Shown here: positions 1 through 7,560 of the stretch, in pieces
How positions within the stretch are numbered: position 1 is the stretch's first letter
How the letters are laid out: the number at the start of each line of letters is the position of its first letter
Origin: TMED26 sp002694075
GTDB lineage: Bacteria > Pseudomonadota > Alphaproteobacteria > Thalassobaculales > Thalassobaculaceae
Assembly (NCBI GenBank): GCA_036160575.1
Contig: JAYYDT010000096.1
Location: 1-32,490 of the forward strand
Direction of reading: 5' to 3'
Length of the DNA: 32,490 bases
Position numbers and translations under genes: made by a program
Notes under the pieces: model-generated
What the model was told of the DNA's origin: nothing
Seen by the model: only the letters and a program-made list of their open reading frames with translations
The model's database searches: none

Positions 1-206
1 CGGCATGGCCGAAAGCGGCGATGGCCGATACCTCCAGCGGAATAAGATCGGCGGGCAGGCCGGTGCCATGGCGGGCCAGCAAGCGCCACACCGAAACATC
101 TTTCCTTCTCAGCGGCCACCGCCACTGGTGATTGCATGGCGCTGACCGCGGTCACCGCCGCCACGGCGGCGGTCGCGCTAACGGCGGTCTTGAGGGATTT
201 GGACAT
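1..206 (-). pseudogene. Truncated DUF2282 (BufA-like) small secreted protein, at the window edge
   Basis: The gene starts at ATG 206 behind a strong ribosome binding site (GGAGG, 7 bases upstream). The first 30 or so residues form an alanine-rich signal peptide. They are followed by AEKERCFGVALAG, which matches the Cys-bearing opening of mature DUF2282 proteins (BufA class, small metal-binding periplasmic proteins). In that family an Asn-Asp-Cys stretch and further cysteines should follow. Here the reading frame stays open to base 1 but becomes Arg/Pro/Trp-rich, unlike the family. In the same stretch another minus frame is open and looks more protein-like (GLPADLIPLEVSAIAAFG), so two unrelated coding pieces may be joined near base 75. 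Whether this is a genomic rearrangement, a sequence error or an edge effect cannot be told from here. The family call for the first 44 codons is fairly sure; the truncation is inference. Confidence 0.5.
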
Positions 207-262
207 AGGTTTTCCTCCGTTTGCCTAGAAGACGCCGGCACCTCGTGGCGCCCTCGCGTCCG

Positions 263-330
263 TCGCTGGGCCAATACGCCGGGCGCCTCGAAAACATTTC
301 AGGCAGCGATGAATTTTTTTATTTTTTTGT
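263..330 (-). promoter_or_regulatory. Possible promoter of the DUF2282 gene
   Basis: The 220 bases between the divergent DUF2282 and monooxygenase genes contain, read on the minus strand, an A/T-only run (308-327) that could serve as an UP element. It is followed by GAAATG, 16 bases, then CGTATT (about 275-300). DUF2282 genes are often under ECF sigma factors, and this spacing would suit one, but the match was judged by eye without a consensus in hand. No clear promoter for the plus-strand monooxygenase was found. Confidence 0.25.
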
Positions 331-426
331 CGGCGGGCCGGTCGGCGTCGGTGGGATTGCGTGCGCGGCGGGGGCTGACTAGACTTTCCCGGTAATTGAC
401 CTTGACTGGCTTCACGGAGTTTTCTC

Positions 427-2052
427 ATGTCGTCTTCTTCCGCTGTCTCGCAAACCCATTTCGATGCGATTGTCGTCGGTGCCGGTTTCGCCGGCATGTA
501 CATGCTGCATAAGCTACGCGGCATGGGGTTGAGCGTGCGTGTGTATGAGCGCGGCGATGGCGTTGGCGGAACCTGGTATTGGAATCGTTATCCCGGCGCG
601 CGCTGTGACCTGGAAAGCATGGAATACTCCTACTCCTTCGATAAGGACCTGCAGCAAGAATGGGATTGGCAGGAAAAATACGGCACTCAACCGGAATTGC
701 TGAAATACGCCAATCACGTGGCCGATCGTTTCGACCTTCGCCGCGACATCGTTTTTGAAACGCGCGTCACCCACGCCCATTACGACGCGCGGGCGGTTCG
801 CTGGGCGGTCACCACCGATGGCGGCGATCAGGTGACGGCGACGCACCTGGTCATGGCGACCGGTAATCTGTCGACTCCGCAATTGCCGAAAATCGACGGT
901 GTCGCCGATTTCGCCGGCCGCCGCTTTCACACCGGCGATTGGCCGCATGGCGGGGTCGATTTCACCGGTCGCCGGGTCGGCATCATCGGCACCGGCTCCT
1001 CGGCGGTGCAGGCAATCCCGAAGATCGCCGAGCAGGCCGATCAACTGACGGTGTTTCAACGGACCGCCAATTTCAGCATTCCGGCGCGCCATGGCCCGCT
1101 CGACCCGTCCCAGCGCGAAGCGCATAAGGCGCGTTACGATGAAATTCGCTCGGCCGCCTATGAAACCCCGTTCGGTATCGCCAAATACGGCAGCCCGACC
1201 CAGTCGGCCTTCGATGTCAGCGACGCCGAACGGCAAAAGATTTACGAGGATGCTTGGGCGCTTGGCGGCCAGGCGCTGCTGTTCACCTTCACCGATTTGC
1301 TGACCGACGGGGCGGCCAATGAAACCGCCGCCGAATTCGTTCGTGAGCGCATTCGCGAGACCGTCAAAAATCCGGCGGTGGCCGAGCTTTTATGTCCCAA
1401 GGACCATCCTATCGGCACCAAACGCTTGTGCTTGGACAGCTTTTACTATGAGACGTACAACCGCAATAACGTCAATTTGGTGGACGTTAAAACCACCGCG
1501 ATTAGCCGCATTGAACCGCATGCCGTGGTGGTCGGCGACAACGTTTATGAAATCGACGATCTGGTGTTGGCCACCGGCTTCGACGCGATGACCGGCGCCG
1601 CCCGCGACATCGATATTATCGGTGCCGACGGCGCCCGCCTGGCCGAGCGGTGGGCGGCCGGACCGCAGACCTATTTGGGCCTAATGGTCGCCGATTTCCC
1701 CAATATGTATCTCATCACCGGTCCCCAAAGCCCAGGCGTCAAAAGCCAGATGATCCTGTCGATCGAGCATCACGTCGATATGATTGCGGCGATGATCGAA
1801 AAGCTGCGCGCCGAGGGCCTGACCACCGTGGCGCCCGAGGCCCAAGCCCAGGACGCGTGGGTCAGCGAGAATAACACGGTCGCGCATATGACTCTCTACC
1901 CGGAGGCGGCGTCCTGGTACATGGGCGCCAACATCCCCGGCAAGCCGCGGGTGTTCATGCCCTATGTCGGCGGTGTCAAACAGTACCGCGCGACCTGCCA
2001 GGAGGTGATCGACGACAATTGGCGCGGTTTCGCCTTTTCCGACGCCGGCTAA
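427..2052 (+). CDS. Flavin-containing (Baeyer-Villiger-type) monooxygenase
   Basis: A 541-residue class B flavoprotein monooxygenase of the cyclohexanone/phenylacetone monooxygenase type. It would use FAD and NADPH to insert one oxygen atom from O2 into a ketone (giving an ester or lactone) or to oxidise a heteroatom. The FAD Rossmann motif GAGFAG is at residues 18-23. The Baeyer-Villiger fingerprint FxGxxxHxxxWP is intact at 162-173 (F162, G164, H168, W172, P173). The NADPH-binding Rossmann motif GTGSSA is at 188-193. Length is normal for type I enzymes. The ATG at 427 is preceded by GGAG about 8 bases upstream. It stands alone: divergent from the DUF2282 gene and convergent with the cystathionine genes, so the substrate cannot be guessed from neighbours. 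Confidence 0.9.
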   Translation: MSSSSAVSQTHFDAIVVGAGFAGMYMLHKLRGMGLSVRVYERGDGVGGTWYWNRYPGARCDLESMEYSYSFDKDLQQEWDWQEKYGTQPELLKYANHVADRFDLRRDIVFETRVTHAHYDARAVRWAVTTDGGDQVTATHLVMATGNLSTPQLPKIDGVADFAGRRFHTGDWPHGGVDFTGRRVGIIGTGSSAVQAIPKIAEQADQLTVFQRTANFSIPARHGPLDPSQREAHKARYDEIRSAAYETPFGIAKYGSPTQSAFDVSDAERQKIYEDAWALGGQALLFTFTDLLTDGAANETAAEFVRERIRETVKNPAVAELLCPKDHPIGTKRLCLDSFYYETYNRNNVNLVDVKTTAISRIEPHAVVVGDNVYEIDDLVLATGFDAMTGAARDIDIIGADGARLAERWAAGPQTYLGLMVADFPNMYLITGPQSPGVKSQMILSIEHHVDMIAAMIEKLRAEGLTTVAPEAQAQDAWVSENNTVAHMTLYPEAASWYMGANIPGKPRVFMPYVGGVKQYRATCQEVIDDNWRGFAFSDAG

Positions 2053-2064
2053 GCGACGGCAAAA

Positions 2065-2082
2065 GGCCCGCGGCCGCGGGCC
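2065..2082 (-). terminator. Intrinsic terminator of the cbs/cystathionine lyase unit
   Basis: A perfect 18-base palindrome folds as GGCCCGC-GGCC-GCGGGCC, a 7-bp GC-only stem with a 4-base loop. On the minus strand it is followed directly by TTTT (2061-2064). It lies downstream of the minus-strand transsulfuration genes and 12 bases past the monooxygenase stop on the other strand. On the plus strand no T-run follows, so it should act mainly on minus-strand transcripts. Confidence 0.6.
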
Positions 2083-2086
2083 CCAG

Positions 2087-2304
2087 TTACTGTGGATTCC
2101 TCGCCGCCTTAAAGGCTTTGCCCGCGGCGATACGGTCCAAAAACGCGCCAAGCGTTGCGCGGTTATGGACCAAGGGGTGGGGCATCCAAAAATAGCCGGC
2201 GACGACCATTTGCCATTCAGATCGTTATCGCCATGACCCGATGTGTCGTCTTGATGGGCGAAGATGAAGCAATTTTGACCCGATTTTTCTTGATATTCGC
2301 CCAC
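2087..2304 (-). pseudogene. Frameshifted remnant of an unidentified small protein
   Basis: Two minus-strand frames look protein-like and meet near base 2210. The upstream part reads VGEYQEKSGQNCFIFAHQ and ends in GHGDNDL. The downstream part reads EWQMVVAGYFWMPHPLVHN and then runs ATLGAFLDRIAAGKAFKAA to a TAA at 2087-2089. Adding a single base between CT and GAA would fuse them into one protein of about 72 residues from a GTG at 2304. No ribosome binding site is evident at that GTG, so it may instead be the C-terminal piece of a once longer gene cut off by the cystathionine lyase gene, whose stop is 30 bases upstream. I do not recognise the family. A sequencing error rather than a mutation is possible. 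Confidence 0.35.
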
Positions 2305-2333
2305 GCGATAGACGATTCCACCGGGTATCGCGC

Positions 2334-3500
2334 CTAGGCCAGGGCGGCCTTCAGCTCGGCGATCAGGTCGTCGACCTCCTCGATCCCCACCGACAAGCGC
2401 ACCAGTCCGTCGGAGATGCCCAAGGATTCGCGAATTTCTTTCGGAATGCTAGCGTGCGTCATAATCGCCGGATGCTCGATCAAGCTTTCGACACCGCCCA
2501 GGCTCTCGGCCAGGGCGAACAGCTCGCAGCGGCCTAAAAACCGCCGGGCGTCGTCCAGCCCACCTTTCAAAACCGCCGTCACCATGCCGCCAAAACCATG
2601 CATTTGGCGTTGCGCCAGGGCGTGTTGCGGATGGCTGGCAAGGCCCGGGTAATAGACCTTCTCGATTTTCGGATGCGCCTCCAGGAAGGCGGCGACGGCG
2701 GCCGCGTTCTCGCAATGGCGCTGCATCCGCACCGGCAGGGTTTTCAAGGCCCGCAAGACCAGGAAGCTGTCGAACGGGCCGGCCACCGCGCCAACCGCGT
2801 TTTGCAGATAGCCAAGGCGTTCGCGCAAACCGTCGCGGCCATCACCGACCACCGCGATCCCGCCGACCACATCGGAATGGCCATTGAGGTATTTGGTCGT
2901 CGAATGCATGACGATGTCGATGCCGTGGTCGAGGGGGCGCTGCACCGCCGGCGAACAAAAAGTGTTGTCGCACACGGCGATCAGGCCATGGGCCTTGGCG
3001 AAAGCGGCGATGGCGCCGAGATCGACCATTTTGAGGAGCGGGTTGGTCGGGCTTTCAACCCAGATCATTTTGGTTTTCGGTGTCAGGGCGGCTTCCAAAT
3101 TGGCCGGATCGGAAAGATCGACGAAACTGAATTCAAGCCCGGCCGAGCGCCGCCGGACATTCTCGAACAGGCGATAGCTGCCGCCATAAAGATCGTCCAT
3201 GGCGATCACATGGTCGCCGCTGTCGAGCAGCTCCAAGATCGTGCCCATCGCCGCCAGGCCGGAGGCGAAGGCGAAGCCGGCGGCGCCATTTTCCAAATCG
3301 GCGACGCAGTCTTCCAACGCGAAACGTGTCGGGTTGTGGCTGCGTGAATACTCGAACCCCTTGTGCTCGCCGGGCGCCTCCTGAACATAGGTCGAGGTGG
3401 CGTAGATCGGCGTCATGATGGCGCCGGTGGTCGGGTCGGGGCTCTGGCCGGCGTGGATCGCGCGGGTGGCGAAGCCGGGGCGGTTGGTCGGTTGGCTCAT
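2334..3500 (-). CDS. Cystathionine gamma-lyase/gamma-synthase-type PLP enzyme
   Basis: A 388-residue Cys/Met-metabolism PLP enzyme (fold type I). The PLP-binding lysine is K203 in STTKYLNGHSD. The YSRSHNPTR motif (51-59), which in this family binds the cofactor phosphate of the neighbouring subunit, and the SGLAAM loop (80-85) are present. The family splits substrates such as cystathionine, or joins O-acylhomoserine to cysteine. The gene lies 16 bases downstream of a cystathionine beta-synthase gene on the same strand. That favours the gamma-lyase role in reverse transsulfuration (homocysteine to cystathionine to cysteine), but gamma-synthase activity cannot be excluded from sequence. Start ATG 3500 has GAGGGA 7 bases upstream. 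A second family member lies at the right edge of the window. Confidence 0.88.
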   Translation of the reverse strand: MSQPTNRPGFATRAIHAGQSPDPTTGAIMTPIYATSTYVQEAPGEHKGFEYSRSHNPTRFALEDCVADLENGAAGFAFASGLAAMGTILELLDSGDHVIAMDDLYGGSYRLFENVRRRSAGLEFSFVDLSDPANLEAALTPKTKMIWVESPTNPLLKMVDLGAIAAFAKAHGLIAVCDNTFCSPAVQRPLDHGIDIVMHSTTKYLNGHSDVVGGIAVVGDGRDGLRERLGYLQNAVGAVAGPFDSFLVLRALKTLPVRMQRHCENAAAVAAFLEAHPKIEKVYYPGLASHPQHALAQRQMHGFGGMVTAVLKGGLDDARRFLGRCELFALAESLGGVESLIEHPAIMTHASIPKEIRESLGISDGLVRLSVGIEEVDDLIAELKAALA

Positions 3501-3516
3501 GGCGGGTCCCTCGAGC

Positions 3517-4887
3517 TTAGCTCACGGATTGGCGGAGATGGTTGATCAGATCGACGCGCGTGATCATACCGACAAACTGCGCGCCATCCATGACGATGGC
3601 CACTTTATTGGCGGCGAACAGGGCCATCAGCTGGGCGGTGTCGCTGCGAATGTCGATCACATCCAAACTATCGGTCATATGCTTGGCGACGGCGTTGCCG
3701 AACACATCGGTATCGGCGTAGGCGGCGGCGAGGATGTCCTCCTCGTCCAAGACGCCGACCACCCGGGTGCCGTCGATCACCGGTAATTGGCTGACTTCGT
3801 TGGCGCGCATGCGGTTATAAGCGGTGTTCACGGTGTCACCCGGCCCAACGAAGATCACCCGCCCGGCGTCGGCGCGGTTCATCACCAAATCGCGTAAATC
3901 GCCGTGCCGGGGGCGATCGATCAGGCCCTGTTCCTGCAACCAGCCGTCTTCAAAAGCTTTCGAGAGGTACTTGTTACCGGTATCGCAGATAAAGGTGACG
4001 ACGTTTTTCGGCGTGCTTTGCCGGCGGCACCAAGCCAACGCGCCGGCAACCAGGGTACCGGCCGAACTGCCGGCCAAAATGCCTTCGACGCGCAGCAATT
4101 CATTAACCGTCTGAAACGCTTCGCGGTCAGACACCACAACGCCGTCGTCGATCACCGCCAGGTCCAGATTGTCGGGGATGAAATCCTCGCCAATGCCTTC
4201 GACCAGCCAAGACCCGCCGTCATATTTGACCTCGCCGGTTTCCACCGCCGGCGCCACCACCGAGCCGACCGGATCGGCCACCACCACTTTGACATTGGGG
4301 TTCATCGCCTTCAAATAGCGGCCGGTACCGGTGATCGTACCACCCGAACCGACCCCGGCGACCAAGGCGTCGACCTGGCCGTTCATTTGCTGCCAAATTT
4401 CCGGGCCGGTAGTGGTTTCATGGGCTTCCGGGTTGGCCGGGTTGTCAAACTGGCTGGCCCAAAAGGCGCCGGGCGTCTCGGCGACGATCTTGGCGGCCAT
4501 GTCCTGATAATATTCCGGATGGCCTTTCGGCACGTCCGAGCGGGTCAGGCGCACCTCGGCGCCGAGGGCGCGCAAATGGCGGATTTTCTCGGCGCTCATC
4601 TTGTCCGGAATGACCAGCACCAGACGATAGCCCTTTTGCGCCGCCACCAGGGCGAGGCCGAGCCCGGTGTTGCCGGCCGTCGCCTCGACAATCGTGCCGC
4701 CGGGCTTCAGCCGGCCATCGCGTTCGGCGGCCTCGATAATGGACAAGCCGATACGGTCCTTGATCGAGCCGGCCGGGTTTTGGTTTTCCATTTTGACGAA
4801 CAGACGGCAGGGGCCGGTGTCCATCTTGGTCAGTTCCAACAGCGGCGTGTTACCGATCATCGAGAGGATCGAATTGGCGGCGTCCAT
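3517..4887 (-). CDS. cbs: Cystathionine beta-synthase with C-terminal CBS domain pair
   Basis: A 456-residue PLP enzyme (fold type II) expected to condense serine and homocysteine to cystathionine. The PLP lysine is K43 in AGSIKDRIG, the substrate loop is TAGNTG (70-75), and the phosphate cup is GVGSGGT near residue 180. Residues from about 340 on form two CBS domains, the second ending in QFVGMITRVDLINHL. There is no N-terminal heme domain, as expected for bacterial forms. The start is the ATG at 4887, whose ribosome binding site GGGAG lies inside a hairpin (see 4895-4919). The lyase gene follows after 16 bases, so the two form one transcription unit. Confidence 0.9.
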   Translation of the reverse strand: MDAANSILSMIGNTPLLELTKMDTGPCRLFVKMENQNPAGSIKDRIGLSIIEAAERDGRLKPGGTIVEATAGNTGLGLALVAAQKGYRLVLVIPDKMSAEKIRHLRALGAEVRLTRSDVPKGHPEYYQDMAAKIVAETPGAFWASQFDNPANPEAHETTTGPEIWQQMNGQVDALVAGVGSGGTITGTGRYLKAMNPNVKVVVADPVGSVVAPAVETGEVKYDGGSWLVEGIGEDFIPDNLDLAVIDDGVVVSDREAFQTVNELLRVEGILAGSSAGTLVAGALAWCRRQSTPKNVVTFICDTGNKYLSKAFEDGWLQEQGLIDRPRHGDLRDLVMNRADAGRVIFVGPGDTVNTAYNRMRANEVSQLPVIDGTRVVGVLDEEDILAAAYADTDVFGNAVAKHMTDSLDVIDIRSDTAQLMALFAANKVAIVMDGAQFVGMITRVDLINHLRQSVS

Positions 4888-4894
4888 AAAAAGC

Positions 4895-4919
4895 TCCCGG
4901 CAGGTTCAAACTGCCGGGA
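4895..4919 (-). terminator. Hairpin between lexA and cbs: terminator-like, overlapping the cbs ribosome binding site
   Basis: A perfect 9-bp stem (TCCCGGCAG / CTGCCGGGA) with a 7-base loop. On the minus strand the 3' arm is followed by GCTTTTT and then immediately by the ATG of cbs. It has the form of an intrinsic terminator for lexA, whose stop lies about 50 bases upstream. The last bases of the 3' arm plus one (GGGAG) are also the only ribosome binding site for cbs, so any transcript that reads through would have that site paired. Both roles are inferred from sequence. Confidence 0.6.
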
Positions 4920-4947
4920 CTTTAGGCGACAACGCCGCCGACGACAA
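4919..4947 (-). promoter_or_regulatory. Candidate promoter of cbs
   Basis: Read on the minus strand: TTGTCG (4947-4942), a 17-base spacer, then TAAAGT (4924-4919). Both are moderate matches to the sigma-70 consensus. Transcription would start near 4912, inside the 5' arm of the hairpin at 4895-4919. A transcript from this promoter would therefore lack most of that arm and could not form the hairpin. Judged by eye only. Confidence 0.35.
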
Positions 4948-4969
4948 ACCGCAACGGCGCCGGCGTCAG

Positions 4970-5701
4970 TCAATATTGCCGCATGAGGGCGACCAGACGG
5001 CCCTGCACCCGCACCCGGTCGGGGCCGAAGATGCGCGTTTCATAGGCCGCGTTGGCGGGCTCCAGCGCGACCGCCGCGCCCTTGCGCCGCAGCCGCTTCA
5101 AGGTCACCTCGGCCTCGTCCACCAAAGCCACCACGATACTGCCGTTCTCGGCGTTGTCGCAGCGCTGGATGATCACCGTGTCGCCATCATGGATGCCGGC
5201 CTCGACCATCGAATCGCCGGCCACCGAAAGCGCGTAATGCTCGCCGCCGGTGACCATTGTCGCCGGCACTTCGACATGTTCGCTATGGCCGCGCAGGGCT
5301 TCGATCGGGGTCCCGGCGGCGATCCGGCCGTAAAGCGGCAGGGCGACCAAATCGCTGGTGGCGGCCGGTGCCGGGGGCGCCGACGGGGTGGGAAAATTTC
5401 CGGGGATCACGTTGGGGGTGAAGCCGGCGCGCACCGGCGGCTGCGCGTTGGAAGGGGGCGCCGAATTGAGGGTCGAATTGGCGGCCGGATCGGCCCGTTT
5501 CACCACCTCCAGCGCCCGCGCCCGGTGCGGCAAGCGGCGAATGAATCCGCGTTCCTCCAGGGCCGTGATCAGCCGGTGAATGCCCGATTTGGATTTGAGG
5601 TCGAGCGCCGCCTTCATTTCCTCGAAGGAGGGCGACACGCCGTCGGCGTCCAAGCGCGCCTCAATGAACCGCAGTAATTCTTGTTGCTTGCGCGTCAGCA
5701 T
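4970..5701 (-). CDS. lexA: LexA repressor (SOS response)
   Basis: A 243-residue repressor and self-cleaving serine peptidase of the SOS regulon. The N-terminal winged helix (MLTRKQQELLRFIEARL onward) covers residues 1 to about 65. A long Pro/Ala-rich linker covers about 70-115. The C-terminal peptidase S24 domain follows, with cleavage site A129-G130 in RIAAGTP, catalytic S164 in AGDSMVEAG and K202 in EVTLKRL. The ATG at 5701 is chosen because it has GGAAGGA 7 bases upstream and gives the usual N-terminus; a GTG or ATG further upstream would run into the operator region. It lies 135 bases after moeA and has its own SOS box, so it is probably autoregulated as well as being the last gene of the trp-moa block. 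Confidence 0.95.
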   Translation of the reverse strand: MLTRKQQELLRFIEARLDADGVSPSFEEMKAALDLKSKSGIHRLITALEERGFIRRLPHRARALEVVKRADPAANSTLNSAPPSNAQPPVRAGFTPNVIPGNFPTPSAPPAPAATSDLVALPLYGRIAAGTPIEALRGHSEHVEVPATMVTGGEHYALSVAGDSMVEAGIHDGDTVIIQRCDNAENGSIVVALVDEAEVTLKRLRRKGAAVALEPANAAYETRIFGPDRVRVQGRLVALMRQY

Positions 5702-5746
5702 GACAGATCCTTCCACGGGTGGAACAAACATAAAACACTCGCCTAT

Positions 5747-5761
5747 GTTCTACTTTAGTTC
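5747..5761. promoter_or_regulatory. LexA operator (SOS box) of lexA
   Basis: GTTC-TACTTTA-GTTC on the plus strand is an exact match to the alphaproteobacterial direct-repeat SOS box GTTC-N7-GTTC. It lies 46 bases upstream of the lexA start. A second, imperfect copy (GAAC-N7-AAAC, 5722-5736) lies closer to the start. This supports autoregulation of lexA and an alphaproteobacterial origin. Confidence 0.85.
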
Positions 5762-5836
5762 CTCTGAGCGGTCAAGGATGGCACGGCATGCGCGTAAATC
5801 CGGCGGTAATCCCCGGTTTTGAGATTGTCGCCGCGC

Positions 5837-7093
5837 CTAAAAACGCCACGCGGTCGACGCGAATCGCAGAATTTCGACCTTTTCACCGGCCCGCCGTGCC
5901 GGATCGAACGGCGGCCGCACCAACAATCCGTCGGCCGCCGCCATGAGCGAGAGAATGGCGCTGTCTTGGCGTGAAAACGGATGCGCGCGCAGGGCGCCGT
6001 TTTCATCCGTTTCCAACCGACAGCGCAGGTAATCTTGACGCCGGTCGTTGGCCGCCAAATCGCGATCAAGGATCGCCGGCGCCCGCGGCGCTTCGGTCAC
6101 CGGCAAGCCTAAAAGGCGGTCGACCAATGGCTGCAGGAAAATCATGGCGCAAATCACGGTCGACACGGGATTCCCTGGTAGTCCCAGCATGGGAATTGGC
6201 CCGTAGCGCCCAAAGATGAGCGGTTTTCCAGGGCGCATGGCGATCCGCCAAAAGCCGACATCGAGGCGGTAGTGCGGGTCCTCATCGCTGCCGAGGGCGC
6301 TCTGAATTAAATCATGGTCGCCAACCGAAGCGCCGCCACTGGTCACCAACAGGTCGCAACCACGCGCCGCCCGGGCGGTCTGGCGGAGCGCCTCGGCGCT
6401 GTCACCGGCGATGCCGAGGACCACCGGTTCACCGCCCATGGCGGTAACCATGGCGGCCAGGGCGTAACTGTTGGAGCTGACGATTTGCTGGCCGCCGACC
6501 GGTTCGCCGGGCCGAACGATTTCATCGCCGCTGGCCAGGATCGCCACCCGTGGCTTGCGGCGCACCGGCAACCACGGGTAATTGAGGGCGGCGGCCAGGC
6601 CGATATCGCGGGCGGTTAGCAAGCGGCCAGCCGGCAGGACCGTGTCGCCGGCGTTGAAATCGAGGCCGGCCGGGCGGATATAGCGGCCAGCCGGCGCGCC
6701 CTCGCGCACCGTCACCTGGTCGCCGTCGAGGGTGGTGTCTTCTTGGATAACGATGGTGTCGGCGCCGTCAGGCACCGGCGCGCCGGTGAAAATCCGCGTG
6801 CATTGGCCGGGGCCGACGGTGCCGTCGAAGGCGCCACCGGCCTGGACGGCGCCGATCTGGGTCAAGACCGCCGGCACCGCCGCCACGTCGGCGCTGCGGG
6901 CGGCGAAACCGTCCATCGCCGAGACCGCCATCGGCGGCTGACTGCGCCGCGCCACCAAAGGTTCGGCGAGTACCCGGCCCAAGCCATCGGTGAGGGCGAT
7001 ATCCTCGCGCGCCAGCGGGGCGATGTCGGCGATGATCGCGGCGCGCGCCGCGTCCACCGACATCAAGTCGCCGGGCGGGGTCTCACGCACCAT
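5837..7093 (-). CDS. moeA: Molybdopterin molybdenumtransferase MoeA
   Basis: About 418 residues. MoeA inserts molybdate into adenylylated molybdopterin in the last steps of molybdenum cofactor synthesis in the cytoplasm. The central MoCF domain has TSGGASVGDHDL, and the LPGNPVST motif follows. A C-terminal domain IV is present. The ATG at 7093 overlaps the moaC stop by 11 bases and gives an N-terminus like that of E. coli MoeA; an ATG at 7063 is the alternative. A longer in-frame extension to 7180 is rejected because it lies wholly inside moaC. Co-location with moaC and the nearby molybdate transporter fits its role. Confidence 0.93.
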   Translation of the reverse strand: MVRETPPGDLMSVDAARAAIIADIAPLAREDIALTDGLGRVLAEPLVARRSQPPMAVSAMDGFAARSADVAAVPAVLTQIGAVQAGGAFDGTVGPGQCTRIFTGAPVPDGADTIVIQEDTTLDGDQVTVREGAPAGRYIRPAGLDFNAGDTVLPAGRLLTARDIGLAAALNYPWLPVRRKPRVAILASGDEIVRPGEPVGGQQIVSSNSYALAAMVTAMGGEPVVLGIAGDSAEALRQTARAARGCDLLVTSGGASVGDHDLIQSALGSDEDPHYRLDVGFWRIAMRPGKPLIFGRYGPIPMLGLPGNPVSTVICAMIFLQPLVDRLLGLPVTEAPRAPAILDRDLAANDRRQDYLRCRLETDENGALRAHPFSRQDSAILSLMAAADGLLVRPPFDPARRAGEKVEILRFASTAWRF

Positions 7094-7559
7094 CGAAGGT
7101 GCCCGATTTGCCGCCCGACTTATGGCGCAGGCGGATATCCGAGATGACCATCGCCCGATCCACCGCCTTGCACATGTCATAGACCGTCAGCGCGGCAACC
7201 GAGACCGCCGTTAGCGCTTCCATCTCGACGCCGGTTTGACCACCGACCTTGCAGGTCGCTTCGATCTCGATGGCGGCGGCGGCGGGGTCGGGGATTAGAC
7301 TGACCGAAACCGCGGTCAGACCCAGGGGATGACACAGGGGGATCAAATCGGCGGTGCGCTTGGCGCCCATGATGCCGGCGAGTTCGGCGATGGTCAGCAC
7401 ATCGCCCTTGGCGATCCCCCGGTCGAGGACCCGGGCCAGGGTGGCCGGCGCCATGGTGATGCGGCCGGCCGCCACCGCCACCCGTTCGGTCGACGGTTTG
7501 GCCGAAACATCGACCATGGTCGGGCGGCCATCGCCGTCGAAATGGGTCAAATCGCCCAT
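7083..7559 (-). CDS. moaC: Cyclic pyranopterin monophosphate synthase MoaC
   Basis: A 158-residue protein that, with MoaA, converts GTP via 3',8-cyclo-7,8-dihydro-GTP to cyclic pyranopterin monophosphate, the first intermediate of molybdenum cofactor synthesis. Family motifs present include LTHFDGDGRPTMVDVSAKP at the start, the DLIPLCHPL motif near the middle, and the KVGGQTGVEMEALTAVSVA and YDMCKAVD segments. The start ATG 7559 lies one base after the trpC stop, so translation is probably coupled. Its stop overlaps the moeA start. Confidence 0.96.
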   Translation of the reverse strand: MGDLTHFDGDGRPTMVDVSAKPSTERVAVAAGRITMAPATLARVLDRGIAKGDVLTIAELAGIMGAKRTADLIPLCHPLGLTAVSVSLIPDPAAAAIEIEATCKVGGQTGVEMEALTAVSVAALTVYDMCKAVDRAMVISDIRLRHKSGGKSGTFDGA

Positions 7560-7560
7560 G

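Noticed and set aside
514..1236. A 240-codon minus-strand reading frame inside the monooxygenase gene
   Set aside because: It lies antisense to a gene with intact cofactor motifs, has no family motif or ribosome binding site, and is the kind of long open frame that high-GC DNA produces by chance.
2155..2337. A 60-codon plus-strand ORF after the monooxygenase
   Set aside because: It has no ribosome binding site or recognisable motif, and the opposite strand here carries the better protein-like frames and the terminator.
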